DNA of 64,000 bases, from assembly GCA_018241685.1 (NCBI GenBank), contig JAFEDJ010000013.1, positions 1-64,000 of the forward strand, read 5' to 3'. Of the stretch, positions 53,577 through 62,721 are shown piece by piece. This DNA is from Pseudomonadota bacterium (GTDB lineage: Bacteria > Pseudomonadota > Gammaproteobacteria > Burkholderiales > Rhodocyclaceae). Under the pieces are notes generated by a model. The model saw only the letters and a list, made by a program, of their open reading frames with translations, searched no databases and had not been told where the DNA came from. A program made the position numbers and the translations under genes. The number at the start of each line of letters is the position of its first letter. Position 1 is the first letter of the stretch.

Positions 53577-54241
53577 CGGCCGGGCTGGCTGCGGCCGCGG
53601 CGCTGCTGGTCGCCGTAGCACCGCGGCTGCCACGCCTGCGCGAGCGCTACGACACCGCCGCGCTGCAGCCGATCACCGGCCAGCCCGCGAACGATGAAGG
53701 CCCGGCGACGCTGGATATGGCCTTACAGGATTGGGTCATGGAAGGTGCGGGGTCGGGCGCCACGCTATTTCCCTGGCGCTTTCCCGCCGCACCATGCCCG
53801 CTGGCCTGCGCCGTCGTCAGCCCGACGCAACGGCGCCGCGTGCATGCCTTCGGCTACCGGCTGGCCGGCTATCACCAGCTCGACACGCGCAGCCGCCTCG
53901 GCGGCATCGCCTACCGGATCGGCGTGCAACTGCGTCCGCTGCTGTGGTTCCTGCCACGGCGGAACGACGAACCGTGGGACGACGCGTGGCTGACCGACGT
54001 GGATGACGCCCGCCTCGCCGCCCTGGCCTGCTGGCGGCCGCGGCGCCCGACGCTGATCGTCCTCGATACAGCCGCAGCCGGCTTCGCACCGCGCGTCATC
54101 GATGCGCTCAACGCGGGAATCCGCCGCAACGGCAATCGGCAGCCGGTTCGCCTCCTGATCCTCGGCGACATCGACCACAAGGACGCGGCCTCTGCCGCTT
54201 ACCGGGATTTCCGCGACCTGCCCGATCAACGGAACGGATAA
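53570..54241 (+). CDS. Membrane-anchored hypothetical protein
   Basis: 223 residues from GTG 53570, overlapping the previous stop by 7 bp. One N-terminal helix (MLTAGLAAAAALLVAVAP) then a polar domain with PCPLACAVVSPTQRRRVHAF, VQLRPLLWFLPRRNDEPWDD and PTLIVLDTAAAGFAPRVIDA. No family recognised. Its 3' end overlaps the convergent DUF4124 gene by 16 bp. Confidence 0.6.
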   Translation: MLTAGLAAAAALLVAVAPRLPRLRERYDTAALQPITGQPANDEGPATLDMALQDWVMEGAGSGATLFPWRFPAAPCPLACAVVSPTQRRRVHAFGYRLAGYHQLDTRSRLGGIAYRIGVQLRPLLWFLPRRNDEPWDDAWLTDVDDARLAALACWRPRRPTLIVLDTAAAGFAPRVIDALNAGIRRNGNRQPVRLLILGDIDHKDAASAAYRDFRDLPDQRNG

Positions 54242-54684
54242 GCGTTCATCTTTCCCAGAGAGTCCTTCTGGACGGGCTTCGGCTTGGGCTGCACCGGCTT
54301 GACCGGCGGCCAGCGACGACCATAGATGGGGGCAGGATAAACCGTGCTCCAGTGCTCAGCGTCCTCCTTGCCCTGTTCGCGCAGCTGGGCCTCTACCCGC
54401 CTGTCCGCATCCAGACTCCGCTGGCGCTCGACCGCTTCGGCACTGCGCCGGGTGTCCAGTTCACGGGCATCGTCGAGCAGCCGTTCGCCGCGCCGGCGCG
54501 CCTCCGCCTCCTCCCCGGGACTCAAGGGCGGCGGCACCTCAACGGTCTGTGCCCGGCTATCGGCAGCACATGGTCCATCGGTATAGGTCACCCGCCCGTC
54601 GCTGCCGACGCATTTGAAAACGGCCAAAGCCGGCCCTGCCAGCACAACGCTCAGCAGCCCCGCCCAAACCCGTATGCGCCCCAT
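54226..54684 (-). CDS. DUF4124 domain-containing secreted protein
   Basis: 152 residues. Signal peptide MGRIRVWAGLLSVVLAGPAL with cleavage near ALA; then VFKCVGSDGRVTYTDGPCAA, the DUF4124 signature with two Cys, followed by an Arg/Glu-rich helical stretch (~60-110) and a Pro/Lys tail (PPVKPVQPKPKPV). Periplasmic; function unknown. Confidence 0.85.
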   Translation of the reverse strand: MGRIRVWAGLLSVVLAGPALAVFKCVGSDGRVTYTDGPCAADSRAQTVEVPPPLSPGEEAEARRRGERLLDDARELDTRRSAEAVERQRSLDADRRVEAQLREQGKEDAEHWSTVYPAPIYGRRWPPVKPVQPKPKPVQKDSLGKMNAYPFR

Positions 54685-54778
54685 GCGCGCCTCCCCTGGC
54701 CGTTCTTTCCAGTCCGAAGACTAGATCGATTCAGCACCGTTGGCGAGGACGGAAGACACACCCATAACAGCTTCGGGA

Positions 54779-54916
54779 CTAGGCCTCCCGCCCCTCGCCC
54801 ACCTCTGGAACGAAGAGCAGCGAGCGCCATTCGTCGTCAAGCAGGAAACTCTCCGCATCCGGGCCGCAGATCCACCGCACCCAGCGCCGCACCGCGGCCA
54901 ACAGGAAACGCCTCAT
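54779..54916 (-). CDS. Very small hypothetical protein
   Basis: 45 residues, too short for routine ORF lists. Start ATG 54916 (or 54922) with GGGAG upstream on the minus strand; ends at TAG 54779. Reads MRRFLLAAVRRWVRWICGPD and then ESFLLDDEWRSLLFVPEV. The N-terminal half is amphipathic and basic, the rest acidic. Codon use agrees with neighbours, but there is no homology evidence. The remainder of 54,685-55,080 shows no other gene. Confidence 0.35.
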   Translation of the reverse strand: MRRFLLAAVRRWVRWICGPDAESFLLDDEWRSLLFVPEVGEGREA

Positions 54917-55080
54917 CTCCATCTCCCACCGATCTTGCCGATCCGGGCAAAGGAACGCCCGTGATGACGATGGTAAGCAGATCTGGTGACAGCAAGCTTG
55001 CAGAATCGCTGCGGACGAGTGAACGCGCTGCGACGGACAACACCCACAGCACGGCCGGCTACGCGACGGACGACAGACGA

Positions 55081-55117
55081 ACGAAAACGGGGAAAACGAT
55101 CACTCGTTTTCCCCGTT
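55081..55117 (-). terminator. Terminator of the tRNA operon
   Basis: A 13-bp stem (AACGGGGAAAACG, loop ATCACT, complement) is followed on the minus strand by TTTTCG, right after the last tRNA. Confidence 0.75.
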
Positions 55118-55123
55118 GCATTC

Positions 55124-55199
55124 TGGAGCGGCAGAAGAGTCTCGAACTCTCGACCTCAACCTTGGCAAGGTTGCGCTCTACCAACTGAGCTACTGCCGC
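55124..55199 (-). tRNA. tRNA-Gly (GCC), distal copy
   Basis: 76 bases including encoded CCA. Acceptor GCGGCAG pairs with CTGCCGC; D arm AGCTCAGTTGGTAGAGC; anticodon loop with GCC inside CAACCTTGCCAAGGTTG; T arm GAGAGTTCGAGACTCTT. Identical to the copy at 55,324-55,399. Confidence 0.95.
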
Positions 55200-55207
55200 A
55201 TACTACT

Positions 55208-55281
55208 TGGAGGCGCGAGCCGGAGTCGAACCGACCTACACGGATTTGCAATCCGGTGCATAACCGCTTTGCTATCGCGCC
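55208..55281 (-). tRNA. tRNA-Cys (GCA)
   Basis: 74 bases with CCA. Acceptor GGCGCGA/TCGCGCC; anticodon stem-loop CCGGATTGCAAATCCGT... with GCA; T arm GGTCGGTTCGACTCCGGC. Lies between the two tRNA-Gly copies in the same direction. Confidence 0.95.
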
Positions 55282-55323
55282 TTAAATCAATCGGGGAAGC
55301 AGGTTTTGCTTCCCCGTAAAATC

Positions 55324-55399
55324 TGGAGCGGCAGAAGAGTCTCGAACTCTCGACCTCAACCTTGGCAAGGTTGCGCTCTACCAACTGAGCTACTGCCGC
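55324..55399 (-). tRNA. tRNA-Gly (GCC), promoter-proximal copy
   Basis: Same 76-base sequence as 55,124-55,199. First gene of the operon, seven bases or so after the expected transcript start. A 10-bp hairpin (CGGGGAAGCA/TGCTTCCCCG) sits in the spacer between it and tRNA-Cys. Confidence 0.95.
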
Positions 55400-55412
55400 G
55401 TGACAGACCGCC

Positions 55413-55440
55413 ATTATAGGCAAAATTTCTTGTCTGTCAA
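55413..55440 (-). promoter_or_regulatory. Sigma70-type promoter of the tRNA operon
   Basis: On the minus strand TTGACA (55,440-55,435), 16 bases, TATAAT (55,418-55,413), both perfect consensus. It drives Gly-Cys-Gly. Confidence 0.85.
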
Positions 55441-55457
55441 ATTAAACCGCAATCTTC

Positions 55458-56042
55458 TTATTGGCTGCGCTTGCTCAGTTCCGGCCAGGCGCAGCGCATG
55501 TAGTAGCCCATGGACCACAACGTCAGCACCGCCGCCACATAGATCAACACCGTACCGATCCCCATGCTGTCGAAACCGAGGATGGGTGCCTGGAACAGCA
55601 GCAATGGAATCGCCGACATCTGGGCTGCCGTCTTCAGCTTGCCGACGAAGGCCACCGCCACGCTGCCAGCCGCCCCGACCTTGGCCATCCACTCGCGCAG
55701 CGCCGAGATGGTGATCTCGCGCCCGATGATGACCAGCGCGATCAGCGAATCGACCCGGCCGAGGTGCACCAGCACGATCAGCGCCGCCGCTACCATCAGC
55801 TTGTCGGCCACCGGATCGAGAAAGGCGCCGAAGGCCGAGGTCTGTCCCAGGCTGCGCGCCAGGTAACCGTCGAACCAGTCGGTGACCGCCGCCGCGACGA
55901 AGGTCAGCGTGGCGACCAGATTCTTGTCCTCCGGTGACATCACGCTTGCGGGAAGGTAATAGATGCCGACGAAAAACGGGATCAGGGCAATGCGTGCCCA
56001 GGTAAGCGAATTGGGAATATTGAAGAGCATGTCGGCGTTCAC
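55458..56042 (-). CDS. pgsA: CDP-diacylglycerol-glycerol-3-phosphate 3-phosphatidyltransferase
   Basis: 194 residues from ATG 56042; Met-5 (MLFNIPNSLTWARI) at 56030 is the more usual PgsA start. CDP-alcohol phosphotransferase motif is complete: DWFDGYLARSLGQTSAFGAF followed by LDPVADK. Four or more membrane helices. Makes phosphatidylglycerophosphate. Follows uvrC after three bases, so the two are cotranscribed. Confidence 0.94.
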   Translation of the reverse strand: MNADMLFNIPNSLTWARIALIPFFVGIYYLPASVMSPEDKNLVATLTFVAAAVTDWFDGYLARSLGQTSAFGAFLDPVADKLMVAAALIVLVHLGRVDSLIALVIIGREITISALREWMAKVGAAGSVAVAFVGKLKTAAQMSAIPLLLFQAPILGFDSMGIGTVLIYVAAVLTLWSMGYYMRCAWPELSKRSQ

Positions 56043-56045
56043 TGG

Positions 56046-57842
56046 CTATCGCAGTGAATTGTATATCTGTTCTGCCAAGTGCCGGTTGATACCCTCGACG
56101 CGACAGAGGTCTTCCACCGTGGCATTGCGCACACCGTCCATGCCGCCGAAGGCCGCCAGCAGCTTGCGCCGCCGCGTCGGGCCGACCCCGGCGATGTCTT
56201 CCAGGCGCGAAGTATTGCGGGTCTTGGCCCGCCGCGCACGGTGGCCGGTGATCGCGAAGCGGTGGGCCTCGTCACGGATTTCCTGGATCAGGTGCAGCGC
56301 CGGTGCGTCGGGACGCAGATGCACGGGCTCGCGGCCATCCGGGAAGACCAGTTCTTCCAGGCCGGGCTTGCGGCTCTCGCCCTTGGCGACGCCGAACATC
56401 GTGATGGCTTCCAGGCCGAGTTCGGCCAGCACTTCCTTGGCGACGCCCATCTGCCCCTTGCCGCCGTCGATGAGGATCAGGTCCGGCTGCACGCCCTCGC
56501 CCGCGGCCACTTTCTCGTAGCGCCGGGTCAGGGCCTGGCGCATCGCCGCGTAGTCGTCGCCGGGGGTGATGCCGCTGATGTTGTAACGGCGGTATTCGGA
56601 CTTCTTCATCGCCTTGCCGTCCCACACCACGCAGGAAGCCACCGTGGACTCGCCCATCGTGTGGGAGATGTCGAAGCACTCGATGCGGTTCGGCGTGTCG
56701 GCCAGCCCCAGCGCATCGCGCAGGGCGTCGAGACGTTGCTCGCCGCGGGCGGACTCCTGCTCCCTTGCCAGCAAGGCGAGGCCGGCATTGTTCTCGGCCA
56801 TGCCCATCCAGGCCCGCTCGTTCTCGTAGCGTGCCGCCATTACCGCGACCTTGCCCTCGACCACCTCTTCGAGAGCCTCCTTGACGGTGGCAGGCTCGAG
56901 ATTGACGAGGATCTTTCCGGGCAACGGCTGATCCAGGTAATGCTGCTCGACGAAGGCCACCAGCGCGTCCAGCGGCGTGCAGCCCTGGGCATTGCTGGGG
57001 AACAGCGGCCGGTCGCCAAGATGCCGGCCGCCGCGGATCATCGCCAGGTTGACGCACACCATGCCCCCCCGCTCCACCGCAGCAATCACGTCTACGTCCT
57101 CGTCCTTGGCACTCTCGACGAACTGCTTGTGCAGCACCGCCTGCAGGTTGCGGATCTGGTCGCGGTACATCGCAGCTTTTTCGAAGGCCAGCGCGTCCGA
57201 GGCGTCCAGCATGCGTTTCGACAGATCGTCGATCACCTCGGTGTGGCGGCCATTGAGGAACAGGCTGGCCGTCTGCACGTCGGCCGCGTAGGCCTCCTTG
57301 TCGATCAGCCCTACGCAGGGTCCAGTGCAGCGCTGGATCTGATGTAGCAGACAGGGCCGTGAGCGGTTGCTGAAGGTAGAGTCCTCGCAGGTGCGCAGAC
57401 GGAAGATCTTCTGCATCAGGTGCAGGCTCTCGCGCACTGCCCAGCTGTTGGGAAACGGCCCGAAGTAGCGCACGCCCTTCGCGAAGCCGCCGCGGTGATA
57501 GTAGATCTGCGGGAAGTCGCCGCCGGACAGCGCGATGTAGGGATAGGACTTGTCGTCCCGGAACAGGATGTTGTACTTCGGCCCGAGGCTCTTGATGAGG
57601 TTGTTCTCGAGGATCAGCGCCTCAGCCTCGGAACGGGTGGCGGTGGTGTCCACCCGCAGCACCTGGCTCACCATGATCGCGATGCGCGGACTCAGCTGGG
57701 TGCGCTGGAAGTAGGACGACACCCGCCGCTTGAGGTTCTTGGCCTTGCCGACGTAGAGCACCACCTCGTCGGCACCGATCATGCGATAGACCCCGGGCTC
57801 CTCGGTCAGGGTGCGCAGGAAGGCCTTGGCGTCGAAGCTCAT
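56046..57842 (-). CDS. uvrC: Excinuclease ABC subunit C
   Basis: 598 residues, standard. GIY-YIG nuclease start (PGVYRMIGADEVVLYVGKAK), UvrB-interacting UVR motif near 205 (VIDDLSKRMLDASDALAFEK), RNase H-like 5' nuclease (IECFDISHTMGESTVASCVV; LILIDGGKGQMGVAKEVL) and C-terminal HhH pair (IAGVGPTRRRKLLAAFGGMD). Cuts both sides of UvrAB-bound DNA damage. Confidence 0.97.
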   Translation of the reverse strand: MSFDAKAFLRTLTEEPGVYRMIGADEVVLYVGKAKNLKRRVSSYFQRTQLSPRIAIMVSQVLRVDTTATRSEAEALILENNLIKSLGPKYNILFRDDKSYPYIALSGGDFPQIYYHRGGFAKGVRYFGPFPNSWAVRESLHLMQKIFRLRTCEDSTFSNRSRPCLLHQIQRCTGPCVGLIDKEAYAADVQTASLFLNGRHTEVIDDLSKRMLDASDALAFEKAAMYRDQIRNLQAVLHKQFVESAKDEDVDVIAAVERGGMVCVNLAMIRGGRHLGDRPLFPSNAQGCTPLDALVAFVEQHYLDQPLPGKILVNLEPATVKEALEEVVEGKVAVMAARYENERAWMGMAENNAGLALLAREQESARGEQRLDALRDALGLADTPNRIECFDISHTMGESTVASCVVWDGKAMKKSEYRRYNISGITPGDDYAAMRQALTRRYEKVAAGEGVQPDLILIDGGKGQMGVAKEVLAELGLEAITMFGVAKGESRKPGLEELVFPDGREPVHLRPDAPALHLIQEIRDEAHRFAITGHRARRAKTRNTSRLEDIAGVGPTRRRKLLAAFGGMDGVRNATVEDLCRVEGINRHLAEQIYNSLR

Positions 57843-57856
57843 CGCTAGGGTCCGGG

Positions 57857-58894
57857 TCAGGTCAACGCCAGCACGGCGTCGCGGGCGGCGCGGTAATCGG
57901 TCCAGTCGGCCAGTGCGGCGGGCGTCGCCGGAGCGCTGCCGGCCCGTGGGCGCAGCGCGGCGATGCGCGCGGCGCTATCGGCGTCGATCGCCGGGCGCCA
58001 GGCATCGAGCAGACGAACCGCCAGTTCGGGCCGGTTGCACACCAGCACCATGTCGCAACCGGCACCATGGGCGGCCTCGGCGCGGGCGACGATGTCGCCC
58101 GCCACACTTGCGCCTTCCATCGTCAGGTCGTCGCTGAAGATCACGCCGCCGAAGCCGACACGCTGGCGCAGCACGTCCTGCAGCCAGAAAGGCGAGAAAC
58201 CGGCCGGGCGTGCATCGATGTTGCGGTAGATCACGTGTGCCGGCATCACACCGCCCAACTCCCCGGCCAGTTGCAGGAAGGGCTGCACGTCCTCGGCCCA
58301 CACGGCATCGAAGCTGCGCTCGTCCACCGGGATCGCCACATGGGAATCCGCCTCCACCGCGCCATGCCCCGGGAAATGCTTGCCGACCGCCTTCATGCCC
58401 GCTGCGGCTAGACCGCCGACGACGGCACGGGCGAGCTCGGTAGCGACCTCCGGCTGGCGGTGGAAGGCGCGGTCGCCGATCACCGTGCTGACGCCGTAAT
58501 CCAGATCGAGGACCGGCGCGTAGCTCAGGTCCACATCATGGGCGCGCAACTCGGCGGCCAGCACCAGGCCGGCCTGGCGCGCCGCGGCGCGGGCAGCGGC
58601 GGGGTCGCTATCCCACCGCTCACCAAAACGGCGCATCGCCGGCAGGCGCGTGAAGCCCTCGCGGAAACGCTGCACCCGTCCGCCTTCGTGGTCCACCGAG
58701 ATCACCAGGCCCGGGCGCACCGCGCGGATCGCCGCGGTCAGCGCCCGCAGCTGTTCCGGCTCGGCGTAGTTACGGGCGAACAGGATCACCCCACCGACCA
58801 GCGGGTGCTGCAGGATCTCCCGCTCCTCGGCGGTGACTTCGTGCCCGACCACGTCGAGCATGATCGGACCGGGCTGGGTGTGGGATGGCTTCAT
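57857..58894 (-). CDS. nagZ: Beta-N-acetylhexosaminidase
   Basis: 345 residues. GH3 NagZ: VGGVILFARNYAEPEQLRAL, VISVDHEGGRVQRFREGFTR, VDLSYAPVLDLDYG, and the catalytic loop KAVGKHFPGHGAVEADSHVA (Asp/His dyad), IFSDDLTMEGASVAG with the Asp nucleophile. Cytoplasmic removal of GlcNAc from anhydro-muropeptides in cell-wall recycling. ATG overlaps the acpS stop. Confidence 0.96.
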   Translation of the reverse strand: MKPSHTQPGPIMLDVVGHEVTAEEREILQHPLVGGVILFARNYAEPEQLRALTAAIRAVRPGLVISVDHEGGRVQRFREGFTRLPAMRRFGERWDSDPAAARAAARQAGLVLAAELRAHDVDLSYAPVLDLDYGVSTVIGDRAFHRQPEVATELARAVVGGLAAAGMKAVGKHFPGHGAVEADSHVAIPVDERSFDAVWAEDVQPFLQLAGELGGVMPAHVIYRNIDARPAGFSPFWLQDVLRQRVGFGGVIFSDDLTMEGASVAGDIVARAEAAHGAGCDMVLVCNRPELAVRLLDAWRPAIDADSAARIAALRPRAGSAPATPAALADWTDYRAARDAVLALT

Positions 58895-59268
58895 GGTTTC
58901 TCGATGACAGCAAAGGCGACGACGTAATCGGTTTCGTCGGAAAGACTCAGATGGGCCACCAACCCGCGTTCCAGCAAGTAGTCCGCCAACGCTGGCGCAT
59001 ATTCGAACACCGGCTTGCCCAGCGCATCATGGCCAACCCACAGCGCATGCAGCGTGGCCGGCGCGGCGACGCCGATGCCGAGAGCCTTGCCGAAGGCCTC
59101 CTTGGCGGCGAAGCGCTTGGCCAGCAGGCGTGCCGGGGCACGCGACTGCGTGAAGGCCTCCCGCTCGGTTTCGGCGAGGATGCGCGCGGCAAAACGCTCG
59201 CCGTGACGCGACAGGGCTTCCTCCATGCGGGCGACCCGCACGATGTCCGTGCCGACGCCGTAGATCAC
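58891..59268 (-). CDS. acpS: Holo-[acyl-carrier-protein] synthase
   Basis: 125 residues from GTG 59268, which overlaps the pdxJ TGA (GTGA). [20 protein letters not shown] with the Mg-binding Asp, and [20 protein letters not shown] with Glu, both diagnostic; [20 protein letters not shown] closes the fold. Attaches phosphopantetheine to ACP. Confidence 0.95.
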   Translation of the reverse strand: MIYGVGTDIVRVARMEEALSRHGERFAARILAETEREAFTQSRAPARLLAKRFAAKEAFGKALGIGVAAPATLHALWVGHDALGKPVFEYAPALADYLLERGLVAHLSLSDETDYVVAFAVIEKP

Positions 59269-60026
59269 GGCCGGGCGCCGCGCTCCGCGGCTTCCCGCAT
59301 CAGGCGCTTCATTTCCCGCACCGCCTCGCGCAGGCCGGTGAACACCGCGCGGCTGACGATGGAGTGGCCGATGTGCAGTTCGCGGATACCCGGCAGGCGG
59401 GCGATCGGCTGGATGTTGTAGTAGTTGAGGGCGTGACCGGCGTTGAAGCGCAGGCCGAGGCCACGGATCGCCTCGCCCGCCGCAGCGATCTTGGCGATCT
59501 CGGCCAGCACGGCGGGACTTTCCGCGTCCCGTCCGGCGGCATGGAAGGCGTGGGCGTAGGGCCCGGTGTGGATCTCGCAGACCCGCGCGCCGATGCGTGC
59601 GGCGGCCTCCACCTGGGCCGGCTCGGCATCGATGAAGACGCTTACGATGATGCCCTGGTCGGCCAGGCGCGCGACGGCCTCCTTCAGGCGGGCTTCCTGG
59701 GACACGATGTCGAGACCGCCTTCGGTGGTCACCTCGTGGCGGCCCTCCGGCACGAACATCGCCATTTCCGGCTTGATGTCGCAGGCGATGCCGACCATCT
59801 CGTCGGTGGCTGCCATCTCCAGGTTGAGCTTGATCTGCGTGAGCTCGCGCAGCTTGCGCACGTCGGCGTCCTGGATGTGGCGGCGGTCTTCGCGCAGGTG
59901 CACGGTGATGCCATCCGCGCCACCCAGGTGAGCCTCGACGGCCGCCCAGCTGGGGTCCGGCTCCCAAGTGCGGCGCGCCTGGCGCAGGGTGGCAACGTGG
60001 TCGATATTGACGCCGAGTTCGATCAA
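59265..60026 (-). CDS. pdxJ: Pyridoxine 5'-phosphate synthase
   Basis: 253 residues from TTG 60026 (TTGA overlap with recO stop). [20 protein letters not shown] is the classical start; [78 protein letters not shown]. Last step of de novo pyridoxine phosphate synthesis from 1-deoxyxylulose phosphate. Confidence 0.96.
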   Translation of the reverse strand: MIELGVNIDHVATLRQARRTWEPDPSWAAVEAHLGGADGITVHLREDRRHIQDADVRKLRELTQIKLNLEMAATDEMVGIACDIKPEMAMFVPEGRHEVTTEGGLDIVSQEARLKEAVARLADQGIIVSVFIDAEPAQVEAAARIGARVCEIHTGPYAHAFHAAGRDAESPAVLAEIAKIAAAGEAIRGLGLRFNAGHALNYYNIQPIARLPGIRELHIGHSIVSRAVFTGLREAVREMKRLMREAAERGARP

Positions 60027-60760
60027 GACGGATCTCCGGGAAAAGCCAAAAGTTCGGTGAAGACGCGGCGGGACTGCAGCACCTGCCCGCCGAGGTAATA
60101 CTGGATCAGGCGGCGCATCAGGGCCTTGCTCTGGGCAAGGGTCTCCGGATTGCGGAAATTGCCCTGCGTCATGTCGAGCAGCGTGCGCCCGCTGACGGTC
60201 ACGGCGTCGTCGGCGACTTCGTCACCCACCAGCACCACACCGCGTTCGATTATATAAGTGTAGAAAGCATCGGACCGGACCGGCGTCCCGTCCTGCTCCA
60301 TGTCCAGGCTGAGGCCGTAGCCGAGCTCCTGCAGCAGGGCCAGCTCGAAGCGGCGCAGCACGACTTCCTGGGAGTCGTTGGCGGCCAGCGCCCGCAGTGC
60401 CTCGCCGTAAGCCTTGTGGAGCGCCGGATGGGCGTCTTCCCGCGGCAGCAGGCGCATCAGCAGTTCATTGGCGTAGTAGGCGCACAGCAGGGCCTGGCCG
60501 CTCAGCAGCGGCTGGCCACCCTGCCATTCGGCACGCACCAGGGTCTTCATCTCGCCACCGCCGCTCCAGTCGATCAACAGCGGCTGGAAGGCCATCAGCA
60601 CACCGCGTAGCTGGGACATCGGCCGCCGCGCGCCCTTGGCGACGAGGCCGACGCGGCCGTAATCGCGGCTAAACACCTCGACGATCAGGCTGGTCTCCCG
60701 GTACGGATAGCTGTGCAGCACGAACCCCGGCTGCTGGTCGACGCGCGGCCTGGCGCTCAC
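60023..60760 (-). CDS. recO: DNA repair protein RecO
   Basis: 245 residues. OB-fold start ([40 protein letters not shown]), then helices with [20 protein letters not shown] and [20 protein letters not shown]. Loads RecA through RecR at gaps. The usual zinc Cys cluster is not seen, as in other proteobacterial RecO. Confidence 0.94.
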   Translation of the reverse strand: MSARPRVDQQPGFVLHSYPYRETSLIVEVFSRDYGRVGLVAKGARRPMSQLRGVLMAFQPLLIDWSGGGEMKTLVRAEWQGGQPLLSGQALLCAYYANELLMRLLPREDAHPALHKAYGEALRALAANDSQEVVLRRFELALLQELGYGLSLDMEQDGTPVRSDAFYTYIIERGVVLVGDEVADDAVTVSGRTLLDMTQGNFRNPETLAQSKALMRRLIQYYLGGQVLQSRRVFTELLAFPGDPS

Positions 60761-60769
60761 GGGGAAAGC

Positions 60770-61678
60770 TTATTCGTAGCCGAGGCTCTTGAGAGCCCGT
60801 TCGTCGTCGGCCCAGCCGCTCTTCACCTTGACCCACACTTCCAGGAAAACCTTGGATTCGAAGAGCTTTTCCATCTCGACGCGGGCTTCGGTGGCGATGC
60901 GCTTGAGGCGCTCACCGCCCTTGCCGATCACCATCGCCTTGTGGGGCGCCTTGTCGACGATCACCGCCGCGTGGATGCGGCGCAGGCCGGGCTCGGCCTC
61001 GAACTTCTCGATCTCCACCGCGATGCCGTAGGGCAGCTCTTCGCCGAGCTGTCGGAACAGCTTCTCGCGCAGGAATTCGGCGGCCAGGAAGCGCTCGCTG
61101 CGGTCGGTGATGTCGTCCGCGTCGAAGATCGGCTCGCCTTCCGGCAGATAGGGCGCCGCCGCCTTCAGCAGCTCGTCAGTATTGCGGCCCTTCTCGGCGC
61201 TGACCGGCACGATCTCGGCAAACGGATAGATGGCGCTCACCTTCTGCAGAAAAGGCAGCAGGCGTGCCTTGTCCTCCAGCATGTCCACCTTGTTGACGAC
61301 CAGGATCACCTTCGCGCCTTCCGGCAGCAGCTTGACGACCTGCTCGTCCTCGGCACCGTAACGGCCGCTCTCGATGACGAACAGCACCAGGTCTACGTCG
61401 GACAGCACCTGCGTGACGGTGCGGTTCATGGCCCGGTTGAGGGCATTTTTGTGACGGGTCTGGAAACCCGGCGTATCGACGAAAATGAACTGCGAGGCGC
61501 CCTCGGTCAGCACGCCGGTAACCCGGTGGCGGGTCGTCTGCGCCTTGCGCGAGACGATGCTGATCTTTTGGCCAATCAGGCGGTTGAGCAGCGTGGACTT
61601 GCCGACGTTGGGGCGTCCGACAATGGCCACGAAGCCGGTCCGGAAAGCGGACTCGGCGGGAGATTGAATATCGGTCAT
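60770..61678 (-). CDS. era: GTPase Era
   Basis: 302 residues from ATG 61678, which shares a base with the rnc stop (TAATG). G1 [21 protein letters not shown]2 [11 protein letters not shown]3 [11 protein letters not shown]4 [10 protein letters not shown], and KH domain [20 protein letters not shown]. 16S rRNA maturation and 30S assembly. Confidence 0.97.
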   Translation of the reverse strand: MTDIQSPAESAFRTGFVAIVGRPNVGKSTLLNRLIGQKISIVSRKAQTTRHRVTGVLTEGASQFIFVDTPGFQTRHKNALNRAMNRTVTQVLSDVDLVLFVIESGRYGAEDEQVVKLLPEGAKVILVVNKVDMLEDKARLLPFLQKVSAIYPFAEIVPVSAEKGRNTDELLKAAAPYLPEGEPIFDADDITDRSERFLAAEFLREKLFRQLGEELPYGIAVEIEKFEAEPGLRRIHAAVIVDKAPHKAMVIGKGGERLKRIATEARVEMEKLFESKVFLEVWVKVKSGWADDERALKSLGYE

Positions 61679-62346
61679 TACTTGGGTAAAAGTTCCAGCG
61701 CCCGCTGGGCGGACTGCTGTTCGGCAGCGCGGCGACTCACGCCGATGCCGCGGGTCTTGAGGCCGAGGCCGGCGACTTCGCACTCGACCTCGAATTCCTG
61801 TTGATGGGCTTCGCCGCGGGTGTCGGCGAGGGAATAACGCGGCAGCGGCATGCGCTTGCCCTGCAGCCACTCCTGCAGTGCGGTCTTCGGATCCTTCAGC
61901 GCGCGGGCCGGATCGAGGCCGGCGATCGACGCTTCGTAAAGACGGTCGATGACGGTCTTGGCGGTCTCGAAACCCGCATCCAGGAAGACCGCCGCGAAGA
62001 TCGCCTCAAGCGCGTCAGCGAGGATGGACGGACGACGGTGCCCACCGCTCTTCAGCTCCCCCTCGCCGAGGCGCAGGTAGTCGCCGAGCTTCAGTCCATC
62101 CGCCAGGCGATGCAGGGTTTCCTGGCGGACCAGGTTGGCGCGCAGGCGCGACATGTCCCCTTCGCGCAGCTCGCTGAAACGGCCGAACAGGGCCACCGCA
62201 GTCACGCAGTTGAGGACGCTGTCGCCGAGGAACTCCAGCCGCTCGTTATGGGGAGAGCCGAAGCTACGGTGGGTCAGCGCCTGCTCCAGCAATTCAATTC
62301 GGGAAAAGCGATGGCCGATGGCCTGCTGCAACACATCCAGCTTCAT
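61678..62346 (-). CDS. rnc: Ribonuclease III
   Basis: 222 residues. Catalytic signature [20 protein letters not shown] with Asp/Glu, [19 protein letters not shown], and a C-terminal dsRNA-binding domain ([40 protein letters not shown] end). Cuts double-stranded RNA, including rRNA precursors. Confidence 0.96.
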   Translation of the reverse strand: MKLDVLQQAIGHRFSRIELLEQALTHRSFGSPHNERLEFLGDSVLNCVTAVALFGRFSELREGDMSRLRANLVRQETLHRLADGLKLGDYLRLGEGELKSGGHRRPSILADALEAIFAAVFLDAGFETAKTVIDRLYEASIAGLDPARALKDPKTALQEWLQGKRMPLPRYSLADTRGEAHQQEFEVECEVAGLGLKTRGIGVSRRAAEQQSAQRALELLPK

Positions 62347-62352
62347 GACGGA

Positions 62353-62721
62353 TTACTTGCTGGCCGAACGAACAGAGAAGTCGACGACCAAGCTGACATT
62401 GGAAACCAGCGGGACCTTGCGGGAGTAATCCACGGAGATGACGACGTGGCCGTTCTCCTTGGTGATGTCGAGATCCGCGGCGGTCACGCTGGAAATATCG
62501 TCGACGCTGGCGCGCTTGGAGAAATCGCTACGCAACTGGGACACCGTTGCGGTCATCGGATCCGCACCCGAAGCCACTGCGGAGATGGCCCGCTTGATGC
62601 CGAAGTACTCGCTGACCACCGGCACCATCTTGAAAGCCACCAACAAGCAGGCGCCCAACAGGGCCCCGACAAGAAGCACGCCGATCAGGCTGAGGCCCGA
62701 CTGTCTCGTTCGCGTCATCAT
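62353..62721 (-). CDS. DUF4845 protein
   Basis: 122 residues. A basic start and one helix (LSLIGVLLVGALLGACLLVA) like a pseudopilin-type anchor, then ADPMTATVSQLRSDFSKRAS and DLDITKENGHVVISVDYSRK. This family lies between lepB and rnc in Betaproteobacteria; function unknown. Its start overlaps the lepB stop by one base. Confidence 0.9.
   Translation of the reverse strand: MMTRTRQSGLSLIGVLLVGALLGACLLVAFKMVPVVSEYFGIKRAISAVASGADPMTATVSQLRSDFSKRASVDDISSVTAADLDITKENGHVVISVDYSRKVPLVSNVSLVVDFSVRSASK

Noticed and set aside
55116..55423. Small frames overlapping the tRNAs
   Set aside because: Antisense or sense readings of tRNA-Gly and tRNA-Cys genes.
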